Below, in pieces: positions 1 to 7,583 of a stretch of DNA of 10,601 nt. The DNA lies in NCBI GenBank assembly GCA_023230125.1, contig JALNXZ010000039.1, positions 1-10,601 of the forward strand. Reading direction: 5' to 3'. Source of the DNA: Bacteroidales bacterium (lineage in GTDB: Bacteria > Bacteroidota > Bacteroidia > Bacteroidales > UBA1402). The notes under the pieces were generated by a model. That model searched no databases. It had not been told where the DNA came from and saw only the letters and a list, made by a program, of their open reading frames with translations. Positions within the stretch are counted from its first letter, which is position 1, and each line of letters begins with the position of its first letter. Both the position numbers and the translations under genes were made by a program.

Positions 1-167
1 CAGATGAAGTCATGGATGTATTGTCAGAAGTCAACGCCGGCGGTATCACCATGGTCATTGTCACACACGAAAAATCCGTATCGGACAAAACCAAACGCAT
101 CATTCGCCTGAAGGACGGTATGATTGAATCCGATTGCCAAAACCAAATAGATTATGAGGTTTTTTGA
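1..167 (+). CDS. ABC transporter ATP-binding protein, C-terminal end (5' part outside window)
   Basis: Only the last 54 codons are present, read in the frame starting at base 3 and ending at TGA 165-167. The visible part begins just after where the Walker B and D-loop region should lie. It carries the H-switch in VTHE (His codon at 66-68), followed by the end typical of LolD/MacB-type ATPases, where a run of basic residues leads to RLKDGMIESD. The family hydrolyses ATP in the cytoplasm to drive FtsX/MacB-type permeases. The stop codon overlaps the first permease gene by 14 bp (154-167), which suggests translational coupling and supports assigning this ATPase to the two permeases downstream. 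Walker A, the signature motif and Walker B lie upstream and cannot be checked. Confidence 0.88.
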   Translation, partial: DEVMDVLSEVNAGGITMVIVTHEKSVSDKTKRIIRLKDGMIESDCQNQIDYEVF

Positions 168-1431
168 ATTTGACACTTTGCAAGAAATTATCGCAACCAT
201 GCGGGAAAGCAAGCTTCGGACTTTTTTGACCGGTTTTGCGGTAGCATGGGGCATTTTCATGCTAATCGTTTTGCTCGGATCCGGCAACGGACTCAAAAAC
301 GGTATATCTTCAAATTTCAACGACAGGGCCACCAACACCGTCGAAATGTGGGGCAGAAGAACCACGATGCCTTATAAGGGCTTCAAATCACAAAGAAGGC
401 TTCATTTCACCAATCACGAAATGGAGATTATCAAAGCACAGTATCCACAAGTAGACAAAATTTCCGGACGCATATTCAAGAGCCCGGTCGTTAGTTATAA
501 AGATGAATATGGAAATTTTAATCTGGAAGGAGTCATGCCCGATTATCGGAAGATCAGTAACATCAAAATTGAACCTGGAAACGGTAGATTTCTGAATCAA
601 ATTGATATGCAGCAAGAACGAAAGGTTATTGTCCTTTCAAAAAAGATAGTAGATAACCTTTTTAATAAAGAAAACCCACTGGGTCAATGGGTGAAAGTCG
701 ACAACATCTCCTTTCAAGTTGTAGGTATAGATACCAAAACCTCAAATGAAGAAGGCGGACGTTGTTACATTCCCCATTCCACCGCACAAAAAATATACAA
801 CAAGGCTGACTGGACTGACAACATTACCTTAACAGTCAATGGACTCTATACAAAAGAGGCAAATGAAGAATTTGGGAAAAATCTGAAAAAAACATTATCC
901 AGAATCTTGATTGTGGATCCGGAAGATGAACAAGCTATTGGAATGTGGAATCAGGCTGCAAATTATGTACAAACCATGAAAATTTTTTCAACCATCGATT
1001 TGTTTGTTCTTTTCATCGGACTTTGTACTTTGATTGCCGGTATTGTAGGTGTTGGAAATATTATGGTCATTACTGTCAAGGAAAGAACCCGCGAATTTGG
1101 TATTAAGAAAACACTCGGAGCAACACCTGGCAACATCTTGATATCCATTTTGTTAGAATCAATGGTGATTACCATTACCTTCGGCTATTTGGGGATGCTT
1201 TTTGGAATAGGGCTTCTTGAACTAATCAGCAAAGCTCTAAGCATGAACCCTGGTGGTGGAGGAGGAGAAGAAGGAGGTCGGACCCTGTCCATTTTCCTGA
1301 ATCCATCCGTTAATCTGAACACTGCAATTCTTGCCACGGTCATTTTGATACTAGCCGGGCTGATAGCAGGATACATACCTGCAAAGAAAGCAGTGAGTAT
1401 TAAGCCAATTGAAGCGATGCGCGCTGATTGA
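154..1431 (+). CDS. FtsX/MacB-type ABC transporter permease, first subunit
   Basis: A 425-residue inner-membrane permease with MacB topology. A short amphipathic N-terminus is followed by TM1 (about 23-43), a large periplasmic MacB_PCD-like domain (about 44-275), and TM2 (281-307), TM3 (329-355) and TM4 (388-410). The cytoplasmic coupling segment VKERTREFGIKKTLGATPG (308-326) and the terminal KPIEAMRAD are characteristic of the FtsX domain. The start at 154 is supported because residues 3-50 align directly with residues 2-49 of the second permease, including GNGLxNG. It overlaps the ATPase gene by 14 bp. There is no fused ATPase domain, unlike E. coli MacB. The TM3-TM4 loop holds an unusual GGGGGEEGG run (367-375) that the second permease lacks. 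The substrate cannot be told from sequence: macrolide, peptide, lipoprotein or siderophore export are all possible in this family. Confidence 0.93.
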   Translation: MRFFEFDTLQEIIATMRESKLRTFLTGFAVAWGIFMLIVLLGSGNGLKNGISSNFNDRATNTVEMWGRRTTMPYKGFKSQRRLHFTNHEMEIIKAQYPQVDKISGRIFKSPVVSYKDEYGNFNLEGVMPDYRKISNIKIEPGNGRFLNQIDMQQERKVIVLSKKIVDNLFNKENPLGQWVKVDNISFQVVGIDTKTSNEEGGRCYIPHSTAQKIYNKADWTDNITLTVNGLYTKEANEEFGKNLKKTLSRILIVDPEDEQAIGMWNQAANYVQTMKIFSTIDLFVLFIGLCTLIAGIVGVGNIMVITVKERTREFGIKKTLGATPGNILISILLESMVITITFGYLGMLFGIGLLELISKALSMNPGGGGGEEGGRTLSIFLNPSVNLNTAILATVILILAGLIAGYIPAKKAVSIKPIEAMRAD

Positions 1432-1455
1432 GATATAAATAAATGAACCAAGACC

Positions 1456-2715
1456 ATGTTTGATTTAGATAAATGGCAAGAAATTTGGATGACCATCACA
1501 AGGAACAAGACCAGAAGCATATTCACCGCGTTCGGAGTGTTTTGGGGTATACTGATGCTCACCATCCTGCTTGGCACTGGTAATGGACTTGAGAATGGGA
1601 TGATGAGCGGTATAGAAGGTTTAGCAACAAACTCATGTTTTTTCTATACAGACAAGACTTCAGTTAACCATAAAGGATTCAAAAAAGGCCGCGAATGGAA
1701 TATGCACAATTCTGACATCAAAGTCATTTTAGCCAATGTACCGGAGATTAAATATCTTGCGCCCATGCTTTTTGGAGGAAAAAGTGAAAACAATACCGTA
1801 CGTGGTGATATCGCCGGGACTTTTAGCGTTAGAGGTTGCTATCCGGATTACGCACATGTAGAAGAACAAAAGATTTTATACGGTCGATATATCAATGAGG
1901 TAGACATTCAGGAGAAAAGAAAAGTCTGTTACATCGGGAAGACCATCTATGAAGCATTGTTCAAACCGGGAGAGAATCCGATTGGCCAGGTCATCCGAAG
2001 CAATGGTATCTATTATACTGTCATTGGAGTAGGAACAGGGTTAAGCAACGTACAGATTGGCGGACGCAGTGATGAAATGGTTGTTTTACCTTTCACTACC
2101 ATGCAAAGAGCCTACAACCAAGGTGACATCATCCATTTCTTGGCGGCAGTTGCAAAAGACAATGTAGATGCTTCCTATATAGAAGAAGAAATTAAAACAA
2201 TACTGAAAAGCCAAAACGAAATTGCGCCAAACGACGAAAGAGCTGTCGGCAGCTTCAACATCAGTGAAGCATTCAAAATGTTCAGTTATCTGTTTCTGGG
2301 CATCAGGATACTTATCTGGATTGTAGGTTTGGGTACTCTACTGGCAGGAGCCATCGGTGTCAGCAACATCATGCTGGTGTCTGTCAGGGAAAGGACCAAG
2401 GAAATTGGGATCAGACGGGCACTGGGTGCCAGACCCAAAGACATTATCTCGCAAATTCTGAATGAAAGCCTAGTATTGACAGCCATCGCCGGCTTTATCG
2501 GATTAAGCCTTGGAGTGTGTATTCTGGCATTCTTTGACAATATTATCAATAACCTGCCACCTGAAAACGGCGTATTCATCAAAAACATCATGATCAAATT
2601 TAATGTAGCCATCCTGGCATCCGTCGTTCTCATCGTTGTCGGTTTGCTGGCGGGATTGTTACCTGCCTGGAGAGCCATGCAAATCAAGCCAATAGAAGCT
2701 TTAAGCGAAGAATAA
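1456..2715 (+). CDS. FtsX/MacB-type ABC transporter permease, second subunit
   Basis: A 419-residue paralogue of the preceding permease, starting 24 bp after it. It has the same plan: TM1 about 22-43, a periplasmic MacB_PCD-like domain about 44-275, and TM2 281-308, TM3 332-358 and TM4 383-404. The coupling segment SVRERTKEIGIRRALGARPK (309-328) and the terminal KPIEALSEE are clear. The N-terminal and transmembrane parts resemble the first permease closely, while the periplasmic domains are much more diverged. That fits a heterodimer in which the two periplasmic heads play different parts. No ATPase domain is fused, so both permeases probably share the ATPase encoded just upstream. The periplasmic domain contains several cysteines (residues 61, 128 and 158). 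No separate promoter is evident in the 24-bp gap. Confidence 0.93.
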   Translation: MFDLDKWQEIWMTITRNKTRSIFTAFGVFWGILMLTILLGTGNGLENGMMSGIEGLATNSCFFYTDKTSVNHKGFKKGREWNMHNSDIKVILANVPEIKYLAPMLFGGKSENNTVRGDIAGTFSVRGCYPDYAHVEEQKILYGRYINEVDIQEKRKVCYIGKTIYEALFKPGENPIGQVIRSNGIYYTVIGVGTGLSNVQIGGRSDEMVVLPFTTMQRAYNQGDIIHFLAAVAKDNVDASYIEEEIKTILKSQNEIAPNDERAVGSFNISEAFKMFSYLFLGIRILIWIVGLGTLLAGAIGVSNIMLVSVRERTKEIGIRRALGARPKDIISQILNESLVLTAIAGFIGLSLGVCILAFFDNIINNLPPENGVFIKNIMIKFNVAILASVVLIVVGLLAGLLPAWRAMQIKPIEALSEE

Positions 2716-2740
2716 TTTTAACAATCATAAAAACGCACAA

Positions 2741-3853
2741 ATGAAGAAGTTTTTCAAAATTCTGGGATTCGTCGCACTCGCTGCACTCGTCATTGGAACC
2801 TTTGTCTTCTTATGGAAGAAATCCCGCCCGGTTGAGATTAAATATGAAATCGTGACAGTCACCAAAGGAGATATCGAAAAGAAGGCAGTTGCCACCGGCA
2901 AAGTAGAAGCTCGTAACGAAATACAGATCAAGCCACAAATAGCCGGTATCATCGATGAGATTTATAAGGAGGCTGGCCAGTCTGTCAAAAAAAACGAGAT
3001 CATAGCCAGAATCAAAGTGATTCCGGATATGGTTAGTCTAAACTCCGCCCAATCAAGAGTCAATGTCGCCAATATCAACCTGAAACAAGCAGAGACGGAC
3101 TTTAAACGCCAAAAGGACTTGTTTGAAAAAGAAGTCATTTCAAAAGAAGAATATGAAAAGACCACAGTAAGTCTTAATTCGGCCAAAGAAGAAAACGAGT
3201 CAGCCAAAGACAATCTGGACCTGATTAAAAATGGAATCACCAAGAAGTCTGGAGCAGAGAGTAATACATTGATTCGCTCAACCATAGATGGAATGATCTT
3301 GGACATACCTGTCAAGGTTGGAAATTCTGTCATCCAAACCAACAGTTTCAACGAAGGCACCACCATCGCAACCATCGCCAACATGAACGACATGTTATTT
3401 ATCGGGAATGTGGATGAAACCGAAGTCGGTAAAATTCACAAAGGCATGCCTTTAAAACTGAGTATCGGAGCCCTGAATGACCAAAAATTCGAGGCCAAAC
3501 TGGAATATATTTCTCCAAAAGGTATGGAAGAAAGCGGAGCTATCATGTTTGAGATCAAAGCCGCAGCCAAAATTCCAAACAACGTTTTTATCAGATCCGG
3601 ATACAGTGCCAATGCGGAAGTGGTGTTGAACAGTGCCAAAGATGTCATCACAATCCCTGAAAGTGTCATTGAATTCGACAAAGATACATCCACCGTGCAG
3701 ATACTCAAGACCAAAAATCCACAGACATTCACAAAAAGGAGAATCACCACAGGACTTTCTGATGGCATCCATATAGAAGTGAAAAGCGGCCTCAGGAAAG
3801 GTGAAAAACTTCGTGGTGCAGCCATTGACCCTAAAGCCAAAAAGAAAAAATAA
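2741..3853 (+). CDS. Periplasmic adaptor (membrane fusion) protein, MacA/HlyD-like
   Basis: A 370-residue adaptor that would link the permease pair in the inner membrane to the TolC-like channel. An N-terminal membrane anchor (about 5-25) follows MKKFFK. Next come the first half of the lipoyl domain (about 60-91, with the IAGIIDEIYKEAGQSVKKNE pattern), an alpha-helical hairpin rich in K, E, Q and N (about 97-165), the second lipoyl half (about 176-212), a beta-barrel domain with DETEVGKIHKGM (225-236), and a membrane-proximal domain ending in GLRKGEKL. The hairpin is short, as in the HlyD/MacA/RND-adaptor group. The C-terminus is lysine-rich (KAKKKK). It starts 25 bp after the second permease and lies in the same operon. 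Domain boundaries are estimated by eye. Confidence 0.93.
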   Translation: MKKFFKILGFVALAALVIGTFVFLWKKSRPVEIKYEIVTVTKGDIEKKAVATGKVEARNEIQIKPQIAGIIDEIYKEAGQSVKKNEIIARIKVIPDMVSLNSAQSRVNVANINLKQAETDFKRQKDLFEKEVISKEEYEKTTVSLNSAKEENESAKDNLDLIKNGITKKSGAESNTLIRSTIDGMILDIPVKVGNSVIQTNSFNEGTTIATIANMNDMLFIGNVDETEVGKIHKGMPLKLSIGALNDQKFEAKLEYISPKGMEESGAIMFEIKAAAKIPNNVFIRSGYSANAEVVLNSAKDVITIPESVIEFDKDTSTVQILKTKNPQTFTKRRITTGLSDGIHIEVKSGLRKGEKLRGAAIDPKAKKKK

Positions 3854-3913
3854 AAGATTCTATTTCACAACATTTGTAGCGTTTATCCTATTTTACAAAC
3901 ATTCATCCGTCCT

Positions 3914-5260
3914 ATGAAAAAATATATCATTGCTATCTTTTCCCTCATCCTTGCTGTCGGAACAATTCAAGCCCAGCAAAAGTGGTCATTGGAACAATGC
4001 ATCGAATACGCATTGAAAAACAATATTACCATCAAATCTTCCGAGTTGAATACAAAGTCACAGGAAATCAAGCATCAGCAGGCCAAAAACCAAAGGCTGC
4101 CTGATTTATCAGGTTCAGGTTCAGGTTCCTTAAATTTTGGTCAGTCTCTGAACAGTGAGAACACCTATGAAAACAAAAACACGAGCATTTATTCGGTTGG
4201 GCTGAACTCATCTCTATCTCTTTTCAGCGGTTTTCAGATTAAAAATTCAATCGAAGTACAGAAATACAACCTGCAGGCCTCCCTGGAAGACCTGAAAAAA
4301 GCGAAGGAGAACATTTCCGTCAACATCGCATCTGCTTACCTGCAAGTCTTGCTCAATAAGGAACTATATCAGGTTGCACTTGAACAGATCAAACTGAGTC
4401 AAACACAAGTAAGCCGTTACGAAAGCATGGCTTCCATCGGTAAAATTCCTGAAGGACAAGTCTTTGAAGCGCGCGCTCAACTGGCCAAAGATAAACTCAG
4501 TGCCACTGAGAGTCTGAGCAATCTTCAGCTTTCTTTGCTTGACCTTTCACAATTACTGGATTTAAAGGAATGGTCTGACTTTGACATTGTGACCCCCTCC
4601 ATCAATATGCAAGCTTTGACTCCGATGATTCAACCCGCTGATGAAGTTTTCAACTACGCTGTTACTAATAAATCCACAGTAAAGGCTTCTGAATTTCGCC
4701 TGAAAAGCAACGAAAACAGTTTAAAAGTGTCGAAAGGAGCCTTATACCCAAAGCTCTCACTATGGGGCTCCTACTCCAACAGATACTATCCTGACTTGCA
4801 ATCGATTGATCCGGACAACCAAACAGCATACAAAGTCAGCTTTTCCAAACAATTTGACATCAATGCCGGTACGGCCTTTGGGCTTAGCCTGAGCGTGCCC
4901 ATCTTTAACCGTTTCGACACCCGAAACAATATCAAGCTGTCACAATTTGATGTCGAAACCGCCAAACTGGAATTAGACAATACCAAAAAAACACTTTATA
5001 AGGAAATACAACAAGCCTGGTTCAATGCACAAACCGCTTCAGAAAAATATAAAGCCTCAACGGAAGCAGTCCTGAATACAGAAGAGGCCTATCGTTTCGC
5101 CGAGGAAAAATTCAACAATGGCAGATCAACAATCTATGAATTCAATGAAGCAAAAATGAATCTAGCTTCTGCCAGATCCAACCAACTTCAGGCCAAATAC
5201 AATTATTTATTCAGCATCAAAATTCTAGATTTCTACAAAGGAGAACCTCTACGCCTATAA
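3914..5260 (+). CDS. TolC-family outer-membrane efflux channel
   Basis: A 448-residue outer-membrane factor. The Sec signal peptide spans residues 1-20, with likely cleavage after IQA and before QQKWSLEQCI. The segment WSLEQCIEYALKNN (24-37) is the standard start of the OEP domain, and two helical repeats follow. The second begins near the NKSTVKASEFRLKSNENSLK segment and includes the strand segment GLSLSVPIFNRFDTRNN. The family forms trimers that act as exit ducts for tripartite exporters, so this should work with the adaptor and permeases upstream. It lies 60 bp after the adaptor gene with no convincing promoter between. A small SGSGSGS run (66-72) comes from a hexanucleotide repeat. The gene's last 6 bp overlap the convergent deiminase gene. 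Confidence 0.94.
   Translation: MKKYIIAIFSLILAVGTIQAQQKWSLEQCIEYALKNNITIKSSELNTKSQEIKHQQAKNQRLPDLSGSGSGSLNFGQSLNSENTYENKNTSIYSVGLNSSLSLFSGFQIKNSIEVQKYNLQASLEDLKKAKENISVNIASAYLQVLLNKELYQVALEQIKLSQTQVSRYESMASIGKIPEGQVFEARAQLAKDKLSATESLSNLQLSLLDLSQLLDLKEWSDFDIVTPSINMQALTPMIQPADEVFNYAVTNKSTVKASEFRLKSNENSLKVSKGALYPKLSLWGSYSNRYYPDLQSIDPDNQTAYKVSFSKQFDINAGTAFGLSLSVPIFNRFDTRNNIKLSQFDVETAKLELDNTKKTLYKEIQQAWFNAQTASEKYKASTEAVLNTEEAYRFAEEKFNNGRSTIYEFNEAKMNLASARSNQLQAKYNYLFSIKILDFYKGEPLRL
4109..4126 (+). repeat. Three tandem copies of hexamer TCAGGT in the channel gene
   Basis: TCAGGT occurs three times in a row and is followed by TCC, coding SGSGSGS at residues 66-72 of the channel protein. The unit is in frame, so a gain or loss of a copy would change the protein by two residues without a frameshift. 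Confidence 0.85.
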
Positions 5261-6295
5261 TTTCGGGGTTTCAGGGACAAAACCCTTCGGGAACTGCATG
5301 GTCAGGCAATGTAACGATCCATGTTGACGGATTAAAGGCAGGCAATTGATGCCTACAATTTTTCGGTCCGGAAAAGCATCCTGAAGTTTTAATCTAGCCA
5401 GTTCATCTTTGGGTGAATCATAAAAGGGCAACAAGACAACTCCGTTCATGATCAGGAAATTGGCGTAAGTGGCAGGCAGGCGTTCCTCCTTATAATATAC
5501 AGCATCAGCCATTGGGATCTCTATCAGACGATAGGGCTCTCCCTTAACAGTACGAAAAGAACGCAATTCCTCCTCCATCATCCGTAGTTCTTCCGTATGT
5601 TCATCCTCCTCTTCTCCTGGAGCGACATAGGCGATGGTTTGAGCATCACAGAACCTGGCTAAGGTATCAATATGACTGTCTGTATCATCACCGGCCAAAT
5701 ATCCATGTCTCAACCAAAGAACACGTTTCAACCCAAAATTTTCCATTAGAAAAGTCTCAATTTCCTCTTCACTTAGGTAATCATTTCTGTTTACCGAAAG
5801 CAGGCATTCTGCAGTTGTGAGCAAAGTCCCTTCTCCATCAGATTCTACGCTTCCCCCCTCCAGCACGAAAGGCATCTGATTGATATATTCAACCTCTTGA
5901 TTAAAAGCCTGTTCACCATAAAGAGAGAAGGTTAATTGATTGTCCAGATTTGAAGGATATTTCATGCCCCAGGCATTAAAGGTAAAATCATACAAAACTG
6001 GGACTCCGTTCACAAAAACGGAAATCCCTCCATGATCCCGAGCCCAGGTGTCATTTGACGGCAACTCATACAAAAACAACCGATCTTCATGAATATCTCC
6101 CAATTGGGTACGAACTGTATCTGCTTCTGCACAGACAATGATCAGATTCTCCCATTTCAGGATTTCTTTGGCAATGTCCACAAAGCAAGGAGTCACCTCA
6201 TCGAGCATATCAGCCCAATCCGTTCCTTCATGTGGCCAAGTCAGTTGAATGGCTGACTGAGGGAACCATTCGGGTGGAAATAAGGTGTGTTCCAT
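5255..6295 (-). CDS. aguA: Agmatine deiminase / peptidylarginine deiminase-type (PAD_porph) enzyme
   Basis: A 346-residue member of the PAD_porph branch of the guanidino-group-modifying superfamily. It most likely converts agmatine to N-carbamoylputrescine and ammonia, a step of putrescine synthesis. The active-site pieces occur in order: WARDHG (84-89, Arg86-Asp87), EGGSVESDGEGTLLTTAECL (146-165), GDDTDSHID (202-210, His208 and Asp210) and QHGSLHC (324-330), with Cys330 as the expected nucleophile. The length fits cytosolic agmatine deiminases. There is no signal peptide, Ig-like domain or sorting domain, unlike the secreted Porphyromonas PPAD, so a cytoplasmic small-molecule enzyme is the better reading. 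Start ATG at 6293-6295 places MEHTLFPPEW at the N-terminus, as expected for the family. It lies 12 bp after the glycosyltransferase gene on the same strand. The usual partner, N-carbamoylputrescine amidase, is not in the window. Confidence 0.88.
   Translation of the reverse strand: MEHTLFPPEWFPQSAIQLTWPHEGTDWADMLDEVTPCFVDIAKEILKWENLIIVCAEADTVRTQLGDIHEDRLFLYELPSNDTWARDHGGISVFVNGVPVLYDFTFNAWGMKYPSNLDNQLTFSLYGEQAFNQEVEYINQMPFVLEGGSVESDGEGTLLTTAECLLSVNRNDYLSEEEIETFLMENFGLKRVLWLRHGYLAGDDTDSHIDTLARFCDAQTIAYVAPGEEEDEHTEELRMMEEELRSFRTVKGEPYRLIEIPMADAVYYKEERLPATYANFLIMNGVVLLPFYDSPKDELARLKLQDAFPDRKIVGINCLPLIRQHGSLHCLTMQFPKGFVPETPKL
5265..5286. terminator. Possible weak bidirectional hairpin at the convergent gene ends
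   Basis: GGGTTT (5266-5271) can pair with AAACCC (5280-5285) around an 8-base loop, extended by one G-U pair (5265 with 5286). It lies just past the channel stop codon and inside the last codons of the deiminase gene. No T-run follows on either strand, so it is at best a weak terminator. No better candidate exists between the two transcription units. Confidence 0.22.
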
Positions 6296-6307
6296 ATATC
6301 CTGTTTA

Positions 6308-7459
6308 CTATTTAATGCCATGAGCCGTATGAATAAAACTCTTATTGGCATTTTTCAGCTTAAACAAATTTGTAAACATCAAGACAAACGCCATTGGCAG
6401 TTCTTTTAACGCTATAAAAAGACGACGATTCACCATTTTTTCCGGAATGGCCATAATCAAAGTCAGACAAAAAAGTAAAAAAATAACCCACCATTTCAAT
6501 GCAAATCCAGGCATCAATATCAAAGCTAAAATTGAATATATTCCTGTAAATCCCAATAAAATGATTCTGGGTATGGCCAACTGTTGCAAAAACTTGTTGC
6601 AAAAATCGACATTTCCTGTCACCACTTCATGAGGAAAATCTTTCATAAATTCAAAAAAATAATGAATCTGAGCTGAAAGCCAGCGTCTGCGTTGATTAGA
6701 AAAAGCCTGGCTGGATTGAACCTTCTCGTCGTACACATATGCATCCGGCAAGTATTTAATATGCATACCATCTTTCAAAAATGACAACTCCAAGTTCCTA
6801 TCAAAGCCACCGACTGCATGAATGGATAACATCTTTTTCTTAAACATCTGATAATCAAATGCCATCCCTGATCCAATCAAAGCAGACGAAAGGCCAAGAT
6901 TGGCATGTCCCTGTCTAAAGATGCTATTGTTGATTTCTTCACTGACAGCATCCAATACAGCCATATCGTTATTCAGATTTTTGGCAACCCTATGTGCCTG
7001 AAGTATATGCGTATCACTCGATTCAAAAACATCATTGATTCGCTTGAAAAAATCGGCATCAACAGTATTGTCTGCATCAAAAACCAAGGCGATATCATGA
7101 TCCTCAATTTCACTCATGGCCAGATTTAACGCTTTGGCTTTCGTGCTTTGTTCATACTGCGCAACACAAAGTTTGATGGGTAACTGTGAAAGTCGCTGAT
7201 TCATTTCCTCTGTCATATGGTCTGAAATGACAACAACAGAATATTTATCTTTCGGGTAATCCTGATTAAGACAGACATTGACACATTCTTCAATCACGGC
7301 ATCTTCCTTATAAGCAGGGATTAGCACAGCAATGCGTCTGAAACAACTGGCTTCAATATCATTCGATTTTTTACCAAATCTATATGCAACAGCAAAGAAT
7401 AATAAATATAAAACGTTAGCGGCAAAAATGATGAACAAGACCCAATCAAAAATTTTCAT
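6308..7459 (-). CDS. Membrane-anchored family 2 glycosyltransferase
   Basis: A 383-residue inner-membrane glycosyltransferase with GT-A fold signatures. An N-terminal TM segment (about 5-26) precedes the catalytic domain, which begins with RRIAVLIPAYKEDAVIEECV (41-60). The metal and sugar-nucleotide binding DAD lies at 128-130 (VFDADNTVD), and the product-site QRRRW motif of processive and PgaC-like enzymes at 256-260. Two C-terminal TM segments follow (about 295-315 and 320-338), with a possible third near 353-367. The (T/E)ED motif normally found just before the EL of this family is not evident: the aligned stretch reads GFDRNLELSF (218-227). A role in exopolysaccharide or envelope glycan synthesis is likely, but donor and acceptor cannot be inferred. 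It is the first gene of a two-gene unit with the deiminase. ATG 7457-7459 is chosen because it places the N-terminal TM segment directly after a short MKIFD. Confidence 0.88.
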   Translation of the reverse strand: MKIFDWVLFIIFAANVLYLLFFAVAYRFGKKSNDIEASCFRRIAVLIPAYKEDAVIEECVNVCLNQDYPKDKYSVVVISDHMTEEMNQRLSQLPIKLCVAQYEQSTKAKALNLAMSEIEDHDIALVFDADNTVDADFFKRINDVFESSDTHILQAHRVAKNLNNDMAVLDAVSEEINNSIFRQGHANLGLSSALIGSGMAFDYQMFKKKMLSIHAVGGFDRNLELSFLKDGMHIKYLPDAYVYDEKVQSSQAFSNQRRRWLSAQIHYFFEFMKDFPHEVVTGNVDFCNKFLQQLAIPRIILLGFTGIYSILALILMPGFALKWWVIFLLFCLTLIMAIPEKMVNRRLFIALKELPMAFVLMFTNLFKLKNANKSFIHTAHGIK

Positions 7460-7490
7460 ATGGGATGTGTTTACTAATAAATCCGTACAG

Positions 7491-7521
7491 AGAAAATACT
7501 GGCTACGAATGTAAAAACAAT
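7491..7521 (-). promoter_or_regulatory. Weak candidate Bacteroidota promoter for the glycosyltransferase unit
   Basis: Read on the minus strand, ATTG (complement of 7518-7521) is followed after 19 bases by TATTTTCT (complement of 7491-7498). This is a partial match to the TTTG / TAnnTTTG pattern of the primary sigma factor in this phylum. The spacing is right, but the last two bases of the -7 box differ. It would give a 5' leader of roughly 25 bases. Confidence 0.3.
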
Positions 7522-7575
7522 TTCGGAATTAGTGGCTATGCATAAAAGAATAAGTTCTTTCCCCGTTTTTTTTTC

Positions 7576-7583
7576 TATGTTTG
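7576..7583 (+). promoter_or_regulatory. -7 promoter box of the C10 peptidase gene
   Basis: TATGTTTG matches the Bacteroidota -7 consensus TAnnTTTG at every fixed position. Transcription would begin near 7590, about 20 bases before ATG 7611, a normal leader length. The -33 region, expected near 7553-7557, reads only GTTC, so that half is poor. The box overlaps a TTG at 7581 that opens the same reading frame, which argues that this TTG is promoter DNA rather than a start codon. Confidence 0.6.

Noticed and set aside
1185..1577. 130-codon open frame on the minus strand across the permease junction
   Set aside because: It lies opposite two well-supported permease genes, has no family resemblance, and its composition mirrors the transmembrane codons of the other strand.
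2286..2687. 133-codon minus-strand open frame opposite the second permease
   Set aside because: It is antisense to conserved FtsX-domain coding sequence, with no start context or recognisable motif.
3873..3896. Possible promoter before the channel gene (TTTG at 3873-3876 and TATTTTAC at 3889-3896)
   Set aside because: The spacer is only 12 bases where about 19-21 is expected, and the -7 box lacks its final TG. The gene fits the upstream operon.
5255..6295. Secreted peptidylarginine deiminase virulence factor (PPAD-like)
   Set aside because: The protein has no signal peptide, Ig-like domain or sorting domain, and its length and motifs fit cytosolic agmatine deiminase better.
6345..6632. 95-codon plus-strand open frame opposite the glycosyltransferase
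   Set aside because: It is a shadow of the transmembrane C-terminal region of a clear gene and shows no independent coding signal.
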